64,000 nt of DNA, from contig JAUSCI010000032.1 in assembly GCA_030651305.1 (NCBI GenBank), positions 1-64,000 of the forward strand. The letters run 5' to 3'. Positions within the stretch are counted from its first letter, which is position 1. Every line of letters starts with the position of its first letter. The notes beneath the pieces are model-generated. The model did no database searches. It saw only the letters and a list, made by a program, of their open reading frames with translations, and was not told the DNA's origin. The position numbers and the translations under genes were made by a program. This document shows, piece after piece, positions 51,310 through 60,748 of this stretch. The DNA comes from Sulfuritalea sp. Lineage in GTDB: Bacteria; Pseudomonadota; Gammaproteobacteria; Burkholderiales; Rhodocyclaceae.

Positions 51310-52518
51310 CTACTTCGCGTCGCACACTTCCAGCACCACCGACATCGCGGTATCACCCGCGGCGCAGCCGGTGAACAGGCCTAAGCCGCCACCGCGCAGG
51401 GCCAGTTCCTCGATCAGTTCGATGATGGCGCGGGTACCCATCGGTGCTTGCGGATGTCCCCATACCAGCGAGCAGCCATAGTTGTTCATGGTCTTGAGGT
51501 CGCAGCCGGTCTGTTTGGCGAAGAAAAGGTCATTTACCGCGAATGGGTTATGCGTCTTTATCGCCGTCATTTGCGCGATGCTGCGATCCGCCTGCTTCAG
51601 CGCGGACTGCGCCGCCGGCAGCATGGCCTCGGGCATGTAGGCCAGCGCTACGCGGGCCAAACCAAAACCATGCAGGCGCACGGCGATTTTCGGATTGCTG
51701 GAGAGTTCCCGCGCCTTGTCCGGCGTGGTGACGACTATTGCCGCGTTACCGTCGGCCGGATGCGTCTGGGCGCCGAAGGTAACCGTGCCGCCGGGCATGA
51801 CCGGCTTCAGCTTCGCCAGTCCTTCGGGCGTCGACTGCGACACGCCCTCGTCGCCGGCCATCGTGCTGGCGGTCTTCTTGAAGTTGGCTGCGGGCACGTC
51901 GAAGGGCAGGCTCATGAAGCGCTTGAGGAAGGCGGAATCGTTTTCCAGCGATTGCCGGTACTGTTCTTCGCGCCGCAGCACCAGTTCGTGTTGCTCCGCC
52001 ATGCCGATGCCATGCTTGGCGGCAACGTTCTCGGCGGTTTGCAGCATCGTATGGCCGCCCAGGGGATCGCAGCCGAAGTTGTCCATCACCCAGTCCTCTG
52101 CCGCGCCGGTGCCACCCGGGCCGCGCGGATTGGGGTAGTAGAGGTGCGGCCCGTTGGAGGTGCGGTCGCAATTGATCGCAAGCGCGGTCGTCGCCATGCC
52201 GGTTTCGATTTCCTGCGTGGCGGCGAGCAGCGTGCGCACTCCCGTGGCGCAGGCTTGCATCAGTGTCGGGCCGCCGGCCTGGGTGGCGCCGATCATTCCG
52301 GTGAGCCAGGGCAGGCCGTAAAAGGAATGCTTTTGCGGCACCGAGAAACCCAGCGCTCCGTAGTCGAAGGCCGCCGGATCAATCTTGCGTTTGGCCAATT
52401 CCAGTCGCGCCACATGCGCGGCAAACTCTATGCTGTGCAGGTTGGCAAAGCTGCCCTGCCAGCGGGCAAAGGGCGTACTCCAATAGGCGCCGTAGGGAAT
52501 TTCTGCTTTGTAGGTCAT
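51310..52518 (-). CDS. Thiolase (3-oxoacyl-CoA thiolase)
   Basis: About 402 residues. The acyl-accepting cysteine is in LMQACATGVRTL, the histidine in VWGHPQAPMGTR and the second cysteine in FTGCAAGDTAM. The YGCSLVWGHP block diverges from the usual NPxGGAxALGHP, so this is an unusual thiolase subgroup. It would cleave 2-aminobenzoylacetyl-CoA to 2-aminobenzoyl-CoA and acetyl-CoA. I chose the ATG at 52518 rather than one 13 codons upstream because MTYKAEIPYGAYWS looks like a natural N-terminus. Confidence 0.85.
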   Translation of the reverse strand: MTYKAEIPYGAYWSTPFARWQGSFANLHSIEFAAHVARLELAKRKIDPAAFDYGALGFSVPQKHSFYGLPWLTGMIGATQAGGPTLMQACATGVRTLLAATQEIETGMATTALAINCDRTSNGPHLYYPNPRGPGGTGAAEDWVMDNFGCDPLGGHTMLQTAENVAAKHGIGMAEQHELVLRREEQYRQSLENDSAFLKRFMSLPFDVPAANFKKTASTMAGDEGVSQSTPEGLAKLKPVMPGGTVTFGAQTHPADGNAAIVVTTPDKARELSSNPKIAVRLHGFGLARVALAYMPEAMLPAAQSALKQADRSIAQMTAIKTHNPFAVNDLFFAKQTGCDLKTMNNYGCSLVWGHPQAPMGTRAIIELIEELALRGGGLGLFTGCAAGDTAMSVVLEVCDAK

Positions 52519-52607
52519 TTGATGTCTCTTAGTGTGTGTCGTCCGCTTGTCGGGCATGAATCTGCCTGTTGCCGGATGCTTGACCGCAAGGGCGGCCTTC
52601 CCCTTCT

Positions 52608-53315
52608 CTATGGGGCCGAGCTGCTTTTTTCTGCCTCTTTTTCCTTGTCGATCTGTTCTATTACGACAATAAGAAAGTGCTTGGCCGCTTCCAGGTGCTT
52701 GTGCATCGCTTGGGCGGCAGCCGCCACATCGCGTTTCTTGAACGCGGCATGAATGTTTTTCATTCCCGTCAGCGCCGTTTTCCTTGCGGCCGGGTCACCG
52801 AGTGTCAGGACACGCAGGAAGCGAACGTGACCGACGTACTGGTCGAGTAGTTTCGACATTCTCCGATTGGGCACCAGGGCGCGCCAAGCGTTGTGGAAGC
52901 GGACGTTGGCTTCGAGGAATGAGCGAAAGTCACCGCTTCTTTCCGCGGCAACCGCGTCCTCGATGGCGGACGACATGCTCACCAGGTCGGCGGCGCTGCT
53001 GACTTCGGCGACCGCACTGCTTACGGCGGCCGGTTCCAGCAGAAAGCGAAGCTGGTAGATCTCCTCGATGTCGGCGTCGGTCAGTTCCGGCACGACGAAG
53101 CCCCGTCCCTCGACGGCAATCATTCCTTCGCTTTCGAGGCGGGCCAGCGCCTCGCGCACGGGGGTGCGCGAAACGCCGAGTTGCGCCGCCAGGCTGACCT
53201 CCTGCAAGCGCTCGCCAGGGCGAATCTGGTGGTTGCCGATGTTGTCGCGCAACTGGTTATAGACGCGATCAGCCAGGCCGGCTGGTCTGTCGAGGGGCTT
53301 GATGGAAGTGTTCAT
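52608..53315 (-). CDS. GntR-family regulator, FCD subfamily
   Basis: The 235-residue protein has an N-terminal winged helix (VYNQLRDNIGNHQIRPGERL, LGVSRTPVREALARLESEG) and an all-helical FCD ligand domain. It is the first gene of the long iaa-type operon, and a GntR regulator is part of the reported iaa set. The 13-mer GGATACTGTATAC covers the -10 region of its promoter and recurs at 7244. Expected behaviour: repressor released by an aryl-acetate or its CoA ester. The effector is not known from sequence. Confidence 0.9.
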   Translation of the reverse strand: MNTSIKPLDRPAGLADRVYNQLRDNIGNHQIRPGERLQEVSLAAQLGVSRTPVREALARLESEGMIAVEGRGFVVPELTDADIEEIYQLRFLLEPAAVSSAVAEVSSAADLVSMSSAIEDAVAAERSGDFRSFLEANVRFHNAWRALVPNRRMSKLLDQYVGHVRFLRVLTLGDPAARKTALTGMKNIHAAFKKRDVAAAAQAMHKHLEAAKHFLIVVIEQIDKEKEAEKSSSAP

Positions 53316-53357
53316 GGCAGAATCGAATGCGCTATTGCGCTCGCGTCATGGAATACG

Positions 53358-53391
53358 GGATACTGTATACGCAGTACATTGGGAGTGTCAA
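53358..53391 (-). promoter_or_regulatory. Promoter of the iaa-type operon with overlapping GntR operator
   Basis: On the minus strand a perfect TTGACA (53386-53391) and TATACA (53364-53369) are 16 bases apart. GGATACTGTATAC (plus strand 53358-53370) covers the -10 region, where a bound repressor would block RNA polymerase. The site is also only 42 bases from the divergent meaB start. Confidence 0.6.
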
Positions 53392-53411
53392 TAGACGCGG
53401 GTGTCGAATAG

Positions 53412-54494
53412 ATGAGTCTTTCGCTCGATGAATTGGCGGTCGGGATCGCAGCCGGAGAGCGCCCGGCTCTGGCGCGGGCGCTTTCACTCGCCGAACGTGA
53501 CGCGACTTCTGCGTCCGGTCTCCTTGCCCGCCTTGCAGATAGATTGGGCCGGGCCCGTGTGATCGGAATCACCGGACCACCGGGTGCGGGAAAATCCACC
53601 CTCGTTGGCGTCATGCTGCGACAGTTTTTGCAGAGGGGACATCGCGTGGCGGTGCTGGCCGTGGATCCGTCCAGTCCGGTGACGGGCGGAGCCCTGCTGG
53701 GGGATCGATTCCGCATAGGGGAGTCCGCCGGCGACGACCGTTCGTTCATCCGATCGACCGCCACCCGCGGCAGCCTCGGCGGTCTGACTACCGCCGCCCG
53801 GCAAATGGTTCAATTGATGGATGCGGCGGGATTCGATCTGATCATGGTCGAAACGGTTGGCACCGGCCAGTCCGAGATAGATATCGCGCGACTGGCCGAC
53901 ATGGTGCTGGTGGTATTTCCACCAGGTCTTGGCGACGAGTTGCAGGCGATCAAGGCTGGCATCCTGGAACTGGCGGACCTGCTGGTCGTCACCAAGAGCG
54001 ACACCGTGGGGGCGAACCTCGCTTGTCAGGCCTTGCGTACGGTGGCGCCGTTGTGGCGCAACGCACCGCCCATCCATCCGGTCAGCGCCTTGACCGGCGA
54101 CGGCATTGCCGCTCTCGCCGATGCCGTTCTTGCGTTGGCCAAAACTTCACCGCAACTGGCGCCGCCGGCCAGGCGCGCGCCTGAATCAACGAGCCGTTCG
54201 CTGGCGGACAGCTTTCAGACTATGTGTCACGAACTGGACCTTCGCCTGGCCTTCAATCCGGCTGCCGGGGTGTCGATGCACCTATTGGATGCTGAACACG
54301 ATTCACAGGCCTCCGGCTTGCAGGTCATCGTCAGCGTCCGGCCCGACGGTAATCTGTTTCAACTCGGCGCCGTGGCGGGGGCAATGATTGTCCTGGCTTC
54401 GGAAATGAACCTGAGATGCATCGTCGGCGATCTGGACATGACCGGCGGGCGGATGCAACTGCTGCTGGAGCGGGCCCATCAGGAGCGCTTGTGA
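53412..54494 (+). CDS. meaB: MeaB/ArgK-type GTPase, mutase chaperone
   Basis: The 360-residue G3E GTPase has the P-loop GITGPPGAGKSTLVG (residues 52-66), LAVDPSSPVTGGALLGDR, the switch motif IMVETVGTGQSE and VTKSD for guanine binding. MeaB proteins load and protect adenosylcobalamin in acyl-CoA mutases. Its divergent position to the operon holding the split mutase suggests dedication to that enzyme. The C-terminal 90 residues (RLAFNPAAGVSMHLLD onward) extend past the usual GTPase core and look unlike the standard MeaB dimerisation arm. Confidence 0.88.
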   Translation: MSLSLDELAVGIAAGERPALARALSLAERDATSASGLLARLADRLGRARVIGITGPPGAGKSTLVGVMLRQFLQRGHRVAVLAVDPSSPVTGGALLGDRFRIGESAGDDRSFIRSTATRGSLGGLTTAARQMVQLMDAAGFDLIMVETVGTGQSEIDIARLADMVLVVFPPGLGDELQAIKAGILELADLLVVTKSDTVGANLACQALRTVAPLWRNAPPIHPVSALTGDGIAALADAVLALAKTSPQLAPPARRAPESTSRSLADSFQTMCHELDLRLAFNPAAGVSMHLLDAEHDSQASGLQVIVSVRPDGNLFQLGAVAGAMIVLASEMNLRCIVGDLDMTGGRMQLLLERAHQERL

Positions 54495-54600
54495 ATATGC
54501 CTGACGTCGCCGTAGTGCCAGCGCCGACTATTGAAAGTGGTGCGTCACGTTAACGTCATGTCACCAGCCACACGCTGACACGGTTTCAACAGTAATCAGA

Positions 54601-56469
54601 TTACGGCTTCGCAGGGCACTTCGACTTGATGAACTCAAACATTGGGCGGAAGACATCGAAGCAGGCGGCATCCAGCGTGGGCACGACCTCTTTGGCAAAA
54701 GCTGTTTTCTCGCCGTCCGATTTGAAAACAATCTTGCTGCCGCCGACGCAGGGCTCCAGCTGGTAATAACTCGCCGTGGCCGCTTGTCCGTAGAACAGAT
54801 GTTCAATTTCACAGAACGAATCGCCACCGAATGTCTCGTTGGTGGTGGTATTTCGGATGACCTGTTTCTGGATATCTGCATGGGATGACACCGGCAGCAT
54901 GATGGCGTAGGACTCTCCCGACGCCCATTGCTTGATCATTCCTCTCAACGGATCGCTTTCGATGACAGTGCCGTTGAGCCCGTTCCACTGATCGTAAGCC
55001 TTGTCGAAATCAAATAGGGCAAAAATCGGCAGACCACCCATTTCCTTGTGAATCCGGGCATCTGTCAGTAGCTGGTTGATATAAGTGCAACTGAACGCGT
55101 AAAAAGGAATAAACGGCATCTCCACTTCATACAGCCTGTACCAAGCCTCCTTGAGGATGATGGGGTCGGTAGTGCCCTCAGTGAAAAGAACCGGCTTGTT
55201 CTCGATCTGGATGGCGTTGATGATGCTGAGCAGTTGCTCCTGCTCCGAATATCTGATCAAGTCTGCGCTGAGTTTCTTGATGGCGACCGATTTGGGAAGG
55301 TCGAAGCAATTGACGCAATCGTCTTTGATGTCGAAAAATTTAATTTTCTTCCGGTCATGTGGAATCAGGGTCACCGCGCTGTGGCTGCTCATCAGCACAT
55401 GGCTATTCTTGGCGCCAGCATCGGTAATTTCGAACACCTGTCGCAAAAAATCGAACTGCCATTCGGGGTGGAGGAACGAGTCAGGTTCGTCGAGCAGAGT
55501 GAGGCAGTTACGATCTTTGAATAGCTCGACGATGGAATAGATGTAGACCGACTGGAACTGGCCGTCGCTGAAATGGGCGATGGTGGCGTCGAGGCCGCTG
55601 GCCAGCGTGAGCGGGATGGAAATGTCCGCCAGCATGCCCAAGGTTTTCAGGTTGTCGAACTGGCGGAATAATTCCTGGGCGCTCAGGTCGGCGAATTCCT
55701 GCTGAACCTTGGCGATGTCAAAGTACAGGATGTAGCGTTTATCAGTGGCAAAGTATCCCTCGGAGCGCACCGTGCTGCCGGTAGCCGGGCTGATGCAGTT
55801 GGACAGCCGGTCGAGAAACGTTTTGGTAATGCCTTCCGGTTTCCAATAGCGATCGGCATCCAGGTCTTCGATGTCGAAACGCGCATCGCTGGCGTAGCCG
55901 GGGCGCTGAAGTTCCAGCTTTACCTCCGGCGCCACAGTGCTGATGCCGAGCTTCCCCAGGATAAACAGTCGGGCCTTGCTGTCTGGCTTCTGCATGAGCA
56001 ACACCGCCAGCAGCAGGGCTTTGTATTCCGGGCCGATGCCGATAAAGCGGCGGCTCTCATCGAAGTCGGCTTTCTTGATGCGCTTGCCGAAATTCGTTTC
56101 ATACTTTTCCACCAGCCCGGCCACGGTGTCGTTGTGGCCGGAATAATAGATCAGCACATTGTCTGGCAGCAGGGTCTGGCCGATGGTGGCGCGCGTCTTG
56201 CCATTGATGCTGAACTTCCCCGCGCTCCAGGCTATCTCTGTTTCCTTGCCGCCAATTTCATACTTGATGGCGTACTCGAAACCGGCGTCGGACTTCTCTT
56301 TGTCGTATTCGTAGATGTGGCGAAATATCTCGATCAGCGCCTCAAACAGATTCGACTTGCCGCTTCCGTTCTTGCCGACAAAAACATCGATGAAGCTCGC
56401 ACCGTCGAAACCCAGCGTGAAATTCTTGAGATTTTTGTATTGGCTGACAAAGACGGATTTCAGGCGCAT
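54601..56469 (-). CDS. AAA/ABC-type ATPase with C-terminal TOPRIM-like domain (OLD-like)
   Basis: The product has 622 residues. Walker A is GKNGSGKSN (33-41), a degenerate ABC signature reads FSDGQFQSV, and Walker B is CLTLLDEPDSFLHPE followed by an H-loop in MSSHSAVTL. The C-terminal part has TOPRIM-like acidic residues: Glu431 in FTEGTTDP and Asp487/Asp489 in ALFDFDKA. This architecture is that of OLD-family and Gabija GajA-like nucleases. It begins nine bases after hsdS and ends the restriction operon. Inference: an accessory anti-phage effector. No partner helicase gene follows it. Confidence 0.82.
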   Translation of the reverse strand: MRLKSVFVSQYKNLKNFTLGFDGASFIDVFVGKNGSGKSNLFEALIEIFRHIYEYDKEKSDAGFEYAIKYEIGGKETEIAWSAGKFSINGKTRATIGQTLLPDNVLIYYSGHNDTVAGLVEKYETNFGKRIKKADFDESRRFIGIGPEYKALLLAVLLMQKPDSKARLFILGKLGISTVAPEVKLELQRPGYASDARFDIEDLDADRYWKPEGITKTFLDRLSNCISPATGSTVRSEGYFATDKRYILYFDIAKVQQEFADLSAQELFRQFDNLKTLGMLADISIPLTLASGLDATIAHFSDGQFQSVYIYSIVELFKDRNCLTLLDEPDSFLHPEWQFDFLRQVFEITDAGAKNSHVLMSSHSAVTLIPHDRKKIKFFDIKDDCVNCFDLPKSVAIKKLSADLIRYSEQEQLLSIINAIQIENKPVLFTEGTTDPIILKEAWYRLYEVEMPFIPFYAFSCTYINQLLTDARIHKEMGGLPIFALFDFDKAYDQWNGLNGTVIESDPLRGMIKQWASGESYAIMLPVSSHADIQKQVIRNTTTNETFGGDSFCEIEHLFYGQAATASYYQLEPCVGGSKIVFKSDGEKTAFAKEVVPTLDAACFDVFRPMFEFIKSKCPAKP

Positions 56470-56478
56470 GGCGCTCGC

Positions 56479-58182
56479 TCACGCCGGCGCCATCAAAGCA
56501 TCGAGCAATTCGGTTTGCTTGTCGGTGGCGGCATCGATCTGGTGTTCCAGCGTGTCGCATAGCGCCATGAGCTGGTCGATTTTGGCGACGATACGGTGAT
56601 GTTCTGGGAGTGGAGGGAGAGGAATGATCATTTCTCCAACATCGCCCAATCTGAAGCTGTTCTTAATGCCACGCTGCGGAGCGTCAAATTGAACTTTTGC
56701 CAAAGGTGATCTCATGAGTTCAGGGAAATATCTGCTCCGGCAGATTGGCATCAGACGGAGCAGGCATGTGTGCTGGTTTATATAGGCGTCACCGAAATTC
56801 GACGGGATTAAGGCGAGATTTCCGACATCACCAGTTATTGAAATCAAAAGGTCATTTTCTTCGAGCTTGGTTCTTGACCCCTCTCCAGTTACAGGCGGGG
56901 CGACATACCTTATGGTGTCCATGCGCAACTGATAACTTCCTCGCGACAGATTTCCCATAGTTACAAAAATTGCACCTGAATCTGAGTAGTAGGCTGCCCA
57001 GTCACGGGAACCCGATGTAATCAACTGGGACACATCCCAAACACGACACCATTCCCAGCCCGGTGGAAGCACAAACGGCATTTCCGCCGTCTTGATCTTC
57101 GGCAGCGGCTTGGGCGCCTTGATCTTGCCCCCGTTTACCAACCGTTTTTTCTCCGCCTCGATTTCTTTCAGCAATTGGCTAGCAGGTGGATCGTTAGGGT
57201 TCTGCGGGACCAGTTTGCCCATCACGGCGAGTTGCAAGACAGCTTTGCGCAGCTCGATGACATTTTCTTTCACTGCATAGAGATCGCCGAAATGCCGGGA
57301 TATGAACTGCCAAGCGTCGGCGACGCTGTCGGCTGCTTGTGCATCCAACAATTGCTTGAGCGCAGCGGTGTGCACGCTGCGGCGTTTCTGCTCGCGCTCG
57401 GCGCGTAGCCTTTCCAGTTCGTCACAGCGTGCCATGAGCCGGTCAATTCTTGCGACGATACGGTGTTGCTCGGGAAGCGGAGGAAGCGGAATGGATATTG
57501 CCCCAAGCGCTTTGCTCGACATATTGGATATGCCAACTCCTTTACGGTGCTGAGCTATCTCCCCGGTTGCGTTCAACTTTTCAAAAAATCGATAAGCAAA
57601 ATACGGATCAATACTGCCAAAAAGTCGCGCACGATGGATATGGTTCTGAAAGCAGACCTCTGTCTCGAAATTCCATACAGCAGCTCTACCGGCTTCGCCT
57701 CCCTCGCATATCAGAAGATCATCTTTCTTGACTGTGCACTTTTCTAGCTCTTCCTCTCTAATCAACATCTGGCGAACGCTCCCAAGCTCGAAGCTCCCCC
57801 AGTAGAGATTGGAGGTTGTTATGTAGTCGCGTGGCAATCCAGTATTCCGCCCCTTATCAAGAGTCTTGCCGGAATTGTGCTGTGCAATTTCTCCGAATCG
57901 AACCCACTCCCATCCCGTTGGAATGTCATACAGTATTTCCTTCGCGGCGATCTCTGGCAGCGGTTTGGGCGCATTGATTTTGCCTTCCTTCACCAGCCGC
58001 TTTTTCTCCGCTGCTATCTCCTTCAGCAACTGGCTGGCGGGTGGATCGCGTGGGTCTTGCGGCACCAGCTTGCCCTGCATCGCCAGCGTGAGGATCAGTT
58101 CGCGCAGTTTCTTGATGCCGTCGGGTGCGGCAAAGGCAGTGTCGAAGTGTTGTTCCAGCATCTCACGGGTAGCGCTATTCAT
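56479..58182 (-). CDS. hsdS: Type I restriction specificity subunit HsdS
   Basis: The 567-residue protein has two target-recognition domains, each followed by a conserved helical spacer. The protein contains an internal duplication: GKLVPQDPRDPPASQLLKEI near residue 37 and GKLVPQNPNDPPASQLLKEI near residue 330. The spacers include LPEQHRIVARIDRLMARCDE and LPEHHRIVAKIDQLMALCDT. It determines the bipartite recognition site. The ATG overlaps the DUF1016 stop by four bases. Confidence 0.93.
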   Translation of the reverse strand: MNSATREMLEQHFDTAFAAPDGIKKLRELILTLAMQGKLVPQDPRDPPASQLLKEIAAEKKRLVKEGKINAPKPLPEIAAKEILYDIPTGWEWVRFGEIAQHNSGKTLDKGRNTGLPRDYITTSNLYWGSFELGSVRQMLIREEELEKCTVKKDDLLICEGGEAGRAAVWNFETEVCFQNHIHRARLFGSIDPYFAYRFFEKLNATGEIAQHRKGVGISNMSSKALGAISIPLPPLPEQHRIVARIDRLMARCDELERLRAEREQKRRSVHTAALKQLLDAQAADSVADAWQFISRHFGDLYAVKENVIELRKAVLQLAVMGKLVPQNPNDPPASQLLKEIEAEKKRLVNGGKIKAPKPLPKIKTAEMPFVLPPGWEWCRVWDVSQLITSGSRDWAAYYSDSGAIFVTMGNLSRGSYQLRMDTIRYVAPPVTGEGSRTKLEENDLLISITGDVGNLALIPSNFGDAYINQHTCLLRLMPICRSRYFPELMRSPLAKVQFDAPQRGIKNSFRLGDVGEMIIPLPPLPEHHRIVAKIDQLMALCDTLEHQIDAATDKQTELLDALMAPA

Positions 58183-59258
58183 GCGGTGGGCTCTGCTGGC
58201 GGGTTCGCCGCTTCTTCGATTTGCCGCGCGTCATCGATCATCGCGCGTTCGCGCTCGATTTCCTGGCGCAGTTCTTCTTCACTCGGCAGGATCAGCCGGT
58301 ATTTGCTGGCAAACAGTTGCTCGCTTTCATGCAGCACGGAGTAGCGCACCACCGAGTGATCCTTGTGTTCGCATAGCAAGATGCCTACGGTCGGGTTGTC
58401 GTCCGGGCCGCGTTTGAGGTTGTCGTACATGCGCACGTACATGTCCATCTGTCCGATGTCCTGATGCGTCAGCTCGCTGGTTTTGAGGTCGATGAGCACG
58501 AAGCACTTGAGCAGGTAGTTGTAGAACACCAGGTCGATGTAGAAATCCTTGCTTTCCGTGCTGATGCGTTGCTGGCGGGCGACGAAGGCAAAGCCCTTGC
58601 CCAGCTCCAGCAGGAAGGCCTGCAATTTGTCCATCAAGGCCTGCTCTAGCGTGGATTCCAGCAGCTTGCCGCTACCCGGCAGACCGAGAAATTCCAGCAT
58701 CACCGGATCGCGCACGAATTCACGCGGCGCTTGTTTCAGGTCTTGAATATTGGCATCCGCCTCGGCAACGACAGCGCCCTTTTCTTCGCTCAACAGCAGC
58801 CGCTCGTAGTACAAGGTGCCGATCTGGCGGTCGAGCGCGCGGGAGCTCCAATTCTGTGTGGCCGCCTCGTTCATGTACCACTGCCGGGCGGCTTCGTTCT
58901 CCACGCGCAACAGAGTGCGGTAGTGAGTCCAGCTCAATTCGCGACGCACTGCGTCGCGAATTGGAAAAGCCAGATAAAAGCCGCGCATGTGCCGCAAATT
59001 GGTGGCATCGAAGCCCTTGCCGAACTCGCCGGTCAATGAGTCCGCCAGGCTGGGCAGCAGCTTCTTGCCGTAGGCGGCGCGCGCCTCGCCCTGCTGCTCG
59101 AACTCGACGATGTGCCGGCCGATTTCCCAGCAGGTTTGCACCTGCACCATATCCACGGCGCGCAGGGCTTGCTGGCGGCCTTGTCGAATCAGGCCGCGCA
59201 GGGCATCCAACAAACCCGATGGGGCCGTGTTATCCGCACTGACTATCTTGCTGCTCAT
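58179..59258 (-). CDS. DUF1016/YhcG-type PD-(D/E)XK nuclease-domain protein
   Basis: The product has 359 residues. The N-terminal DUF1016 helical domain (QTCWEIGRHIVEFEQQGEAR, YGKKLLPSLADSL) precedes a C-terminal PD-(D/E)XK fold. The nuclease core is FYIDLVFYNYLLKCFVLIDL with the K in DLKT. Proteins of this type are frequent passengers in type I restriction loci. It is joined to hsdM and hsdS by four-base overlaps, so it is made in step with them. Role unknown, presumably nuclease-related defence. Confidence 0.88.
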   Translation of the reverse strand: MSSKIVSADNTAPSGLLDALRGLIRQGRQQALRAVDMVQVQTCWEIGRHIVEFEQQGEARAAYGKKLLPSLADSLTGEFGKGFDATNLRHMRGFYLAFPIRDAVRRELSWTHYRTLLRVENEAARQWYMNEAATQNWSSRALDRQIGTLYYERLLLSEEKGAVVAEADANIQDLKQAPREFVRDPVMLEFLGLPGSGKLLESTLEQALMDKLQAFLLELGKGFAFVARQQRISTESKDFYIDLVFYNYLLKCFVLIDLKTSELTHQDIGQMDMYVRMYDNLKRGPDDNPTVGILLCEHKDHSVVRYSVLHESEQLFASKYRLILPSEEELRQEIERERAMIDDARQIEEAANPPAEPTA

Positions 59259-60721
59259 GCCTTGCCACCCAGCGCCTGCATCAATTCGGCCTTGAGGGCG
59301 TTTTGCGCGAGGGTGAGTTGCCGGACGATTTCCTGATACTCCTGCATCAGCTCGCCTGGGTCGCGATGGTTCACGGCCACTTCATGCGGATTCTTGCAGT
59401 CGAGGTTGTAGTTCCGCGCGGCAATGTCCTTGGCCGATATCTTCCAGGCGTGCTGGCTGGCCTTGCGCCCCTTGCGCGTGGCGCCGCCCCACCACTTCTT
59501 CTCCAGACCGAACTCGTCGATGGTGAGCGGCTTGGAGCGGGAGTAGGACTTGTAGCCATCCGGGTAGGGATGCTCGAAGAACCAGATATCCTGCGTCGGT
59601 CCGCCCTTTTCAAAGAACAGCAGGTTGGTGGCAATGCTGGTGTAGGGCGCGAAAACACCCTTGGGCAAACGCACGATGGTATGCAGGTTGAACTCTTCCA
59701 GCAGCTCGCGCTTGAGGTTGGTTTTGGTGCCTTCGCCAAACAGAAAGCCATCGGGCAACACCACGGCGGCGCGGCCGGTGTCGTGCTTGAGCAGATGCAT
59801 GATCAGCGCCATGAACAGGTCGGCGGTTTCGCGCGTCTGGTACTTGCGCGGAAAATTGTTCTCGATGCCGTCTTCTTCCATGCCGCCGAAAGGCGGATTG
59901 GTGATGATGATGTCGACCCGGTCTTTGGGGCCGTAGTCCTTGAGCGGACGGCTCAGGGTGTTGTCGTGGCGGATGTTGCTGGGCACATCGATGCCGTGCA
60001 GCATCATGTTGGTCATGGCTAGCATGTGCGGTAGCGGCTTTTTCTCCACGCCGTGGATGCTGGCTTGCAGGGTGTTGCGATCGTCGTTGTTTTTCACCTG
60101 ACGGGTGAGGTGTTCGATGGTGCAGGTGAGAAAGCCGCCGGTGCCGCAGGCCGGGTCGAGCAGGCTTTCGCCCAGTTGCGGGTTGAGAATATCGACCATG
60201 AACTGGGTGACGGCACGCGGGGTGTAGTACTCGCCCGCGTTGCCGGCGGATTGCAGGTCGGCAAGAATTTTTTCGTAGATGTCGTTGAACAGGTGGCGGT
60301 CGGACGACGAGTTGAAGTCGACATCGCCCTCGATGGTGTTGATCACCTGGCGCAGCAGGTGGCCGGACTTCATGTAGTTGTAGGCATCCTCGAACACCTC
60401 GCCCACCACTCTGCCGCGCGGCGATACACCCGCCTTGGTGGCCAGTTGCTTGAGCGAGGGAAACAGCTCGTTGTTGACGAACAAAATCAAATCTTCGCCA
60501 GTGTCACCTTCGGGATTTTTTGCCCACTCGGACCAGCGGAAGCGTCTTGGTAATGGGGATTTGTAGCCGGAAATGGTGACCTGCCATTCCTGTTCCTTGT
60601 CGTCGAAGATTTTCAGGAACAACAGCCAGACGATCTGGCTGATGCGCTGGGCGTCGCCATCGACGCCGACATCCTTGCGCATGATGTCCTGAATGGTTTT
60701 GATGAGCGTGGCTATCGGCAT
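59255..60721 (-). CDS. hsdM: Type I restriction DNA methyltransferase HsdM
   Basis: The 488-residue adenine methyltransferase has the SAM-binding motif DPACGTGGFL and the catalytic NPPFGG motif, after an N-terminal HsdM helical domain (IWLLFLKIFDDKEQEW-like region). It methylates the host site and, with HsdS, forms the core of the complex. It is separated from hsdR by 27 bases. Confidence 0.95.
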   Translation of the reverse strand: MPIATLIKTIQDIMRKDVGVDGDAQRISQIVWLLFLKIFDDKEQEWQVTISGYKSPLPRRFRWSEWAKNPEGDTGEDLILFVNNELFPSLKQLATKAGVSPRGRVVGEVFEDAYNYMKSGHLLRQVINTIEGDVDFNSSSDRHLFNDIYEKILADLQSAGNAGEYYTPRAVTQFMVDILNPQLGESLLDPACGTGGFLTCTIEHLTRQVKNNDDRNTLQASIHGVEKKPLPHMLAMTNMMLHGIDVPSNIRHDNTLSRPLKDYGPKDRVDIIITNPPFGGMEEDGIENNFPRKYQTRETADLFMALIMHLLKHDTGRAAVVLPDGFLFGEGTKTNLKRELLEEFNLHTIVRLPKGVFAPYTSIATNLLFFEKGGPTQDIWFFEHPYPDGYKSYSRSKPLTIDEFGLEKKWWGGATRKGRKASQHAWKISAKDIAARNYNLDCKNPHEVAVNHRDPGELMQEYQEIVRQLTLAQNALKAELMQALGGKA

Positions 60722-60748
60722 GGCTTGCTTGACTCCGGTACGTGTCTG

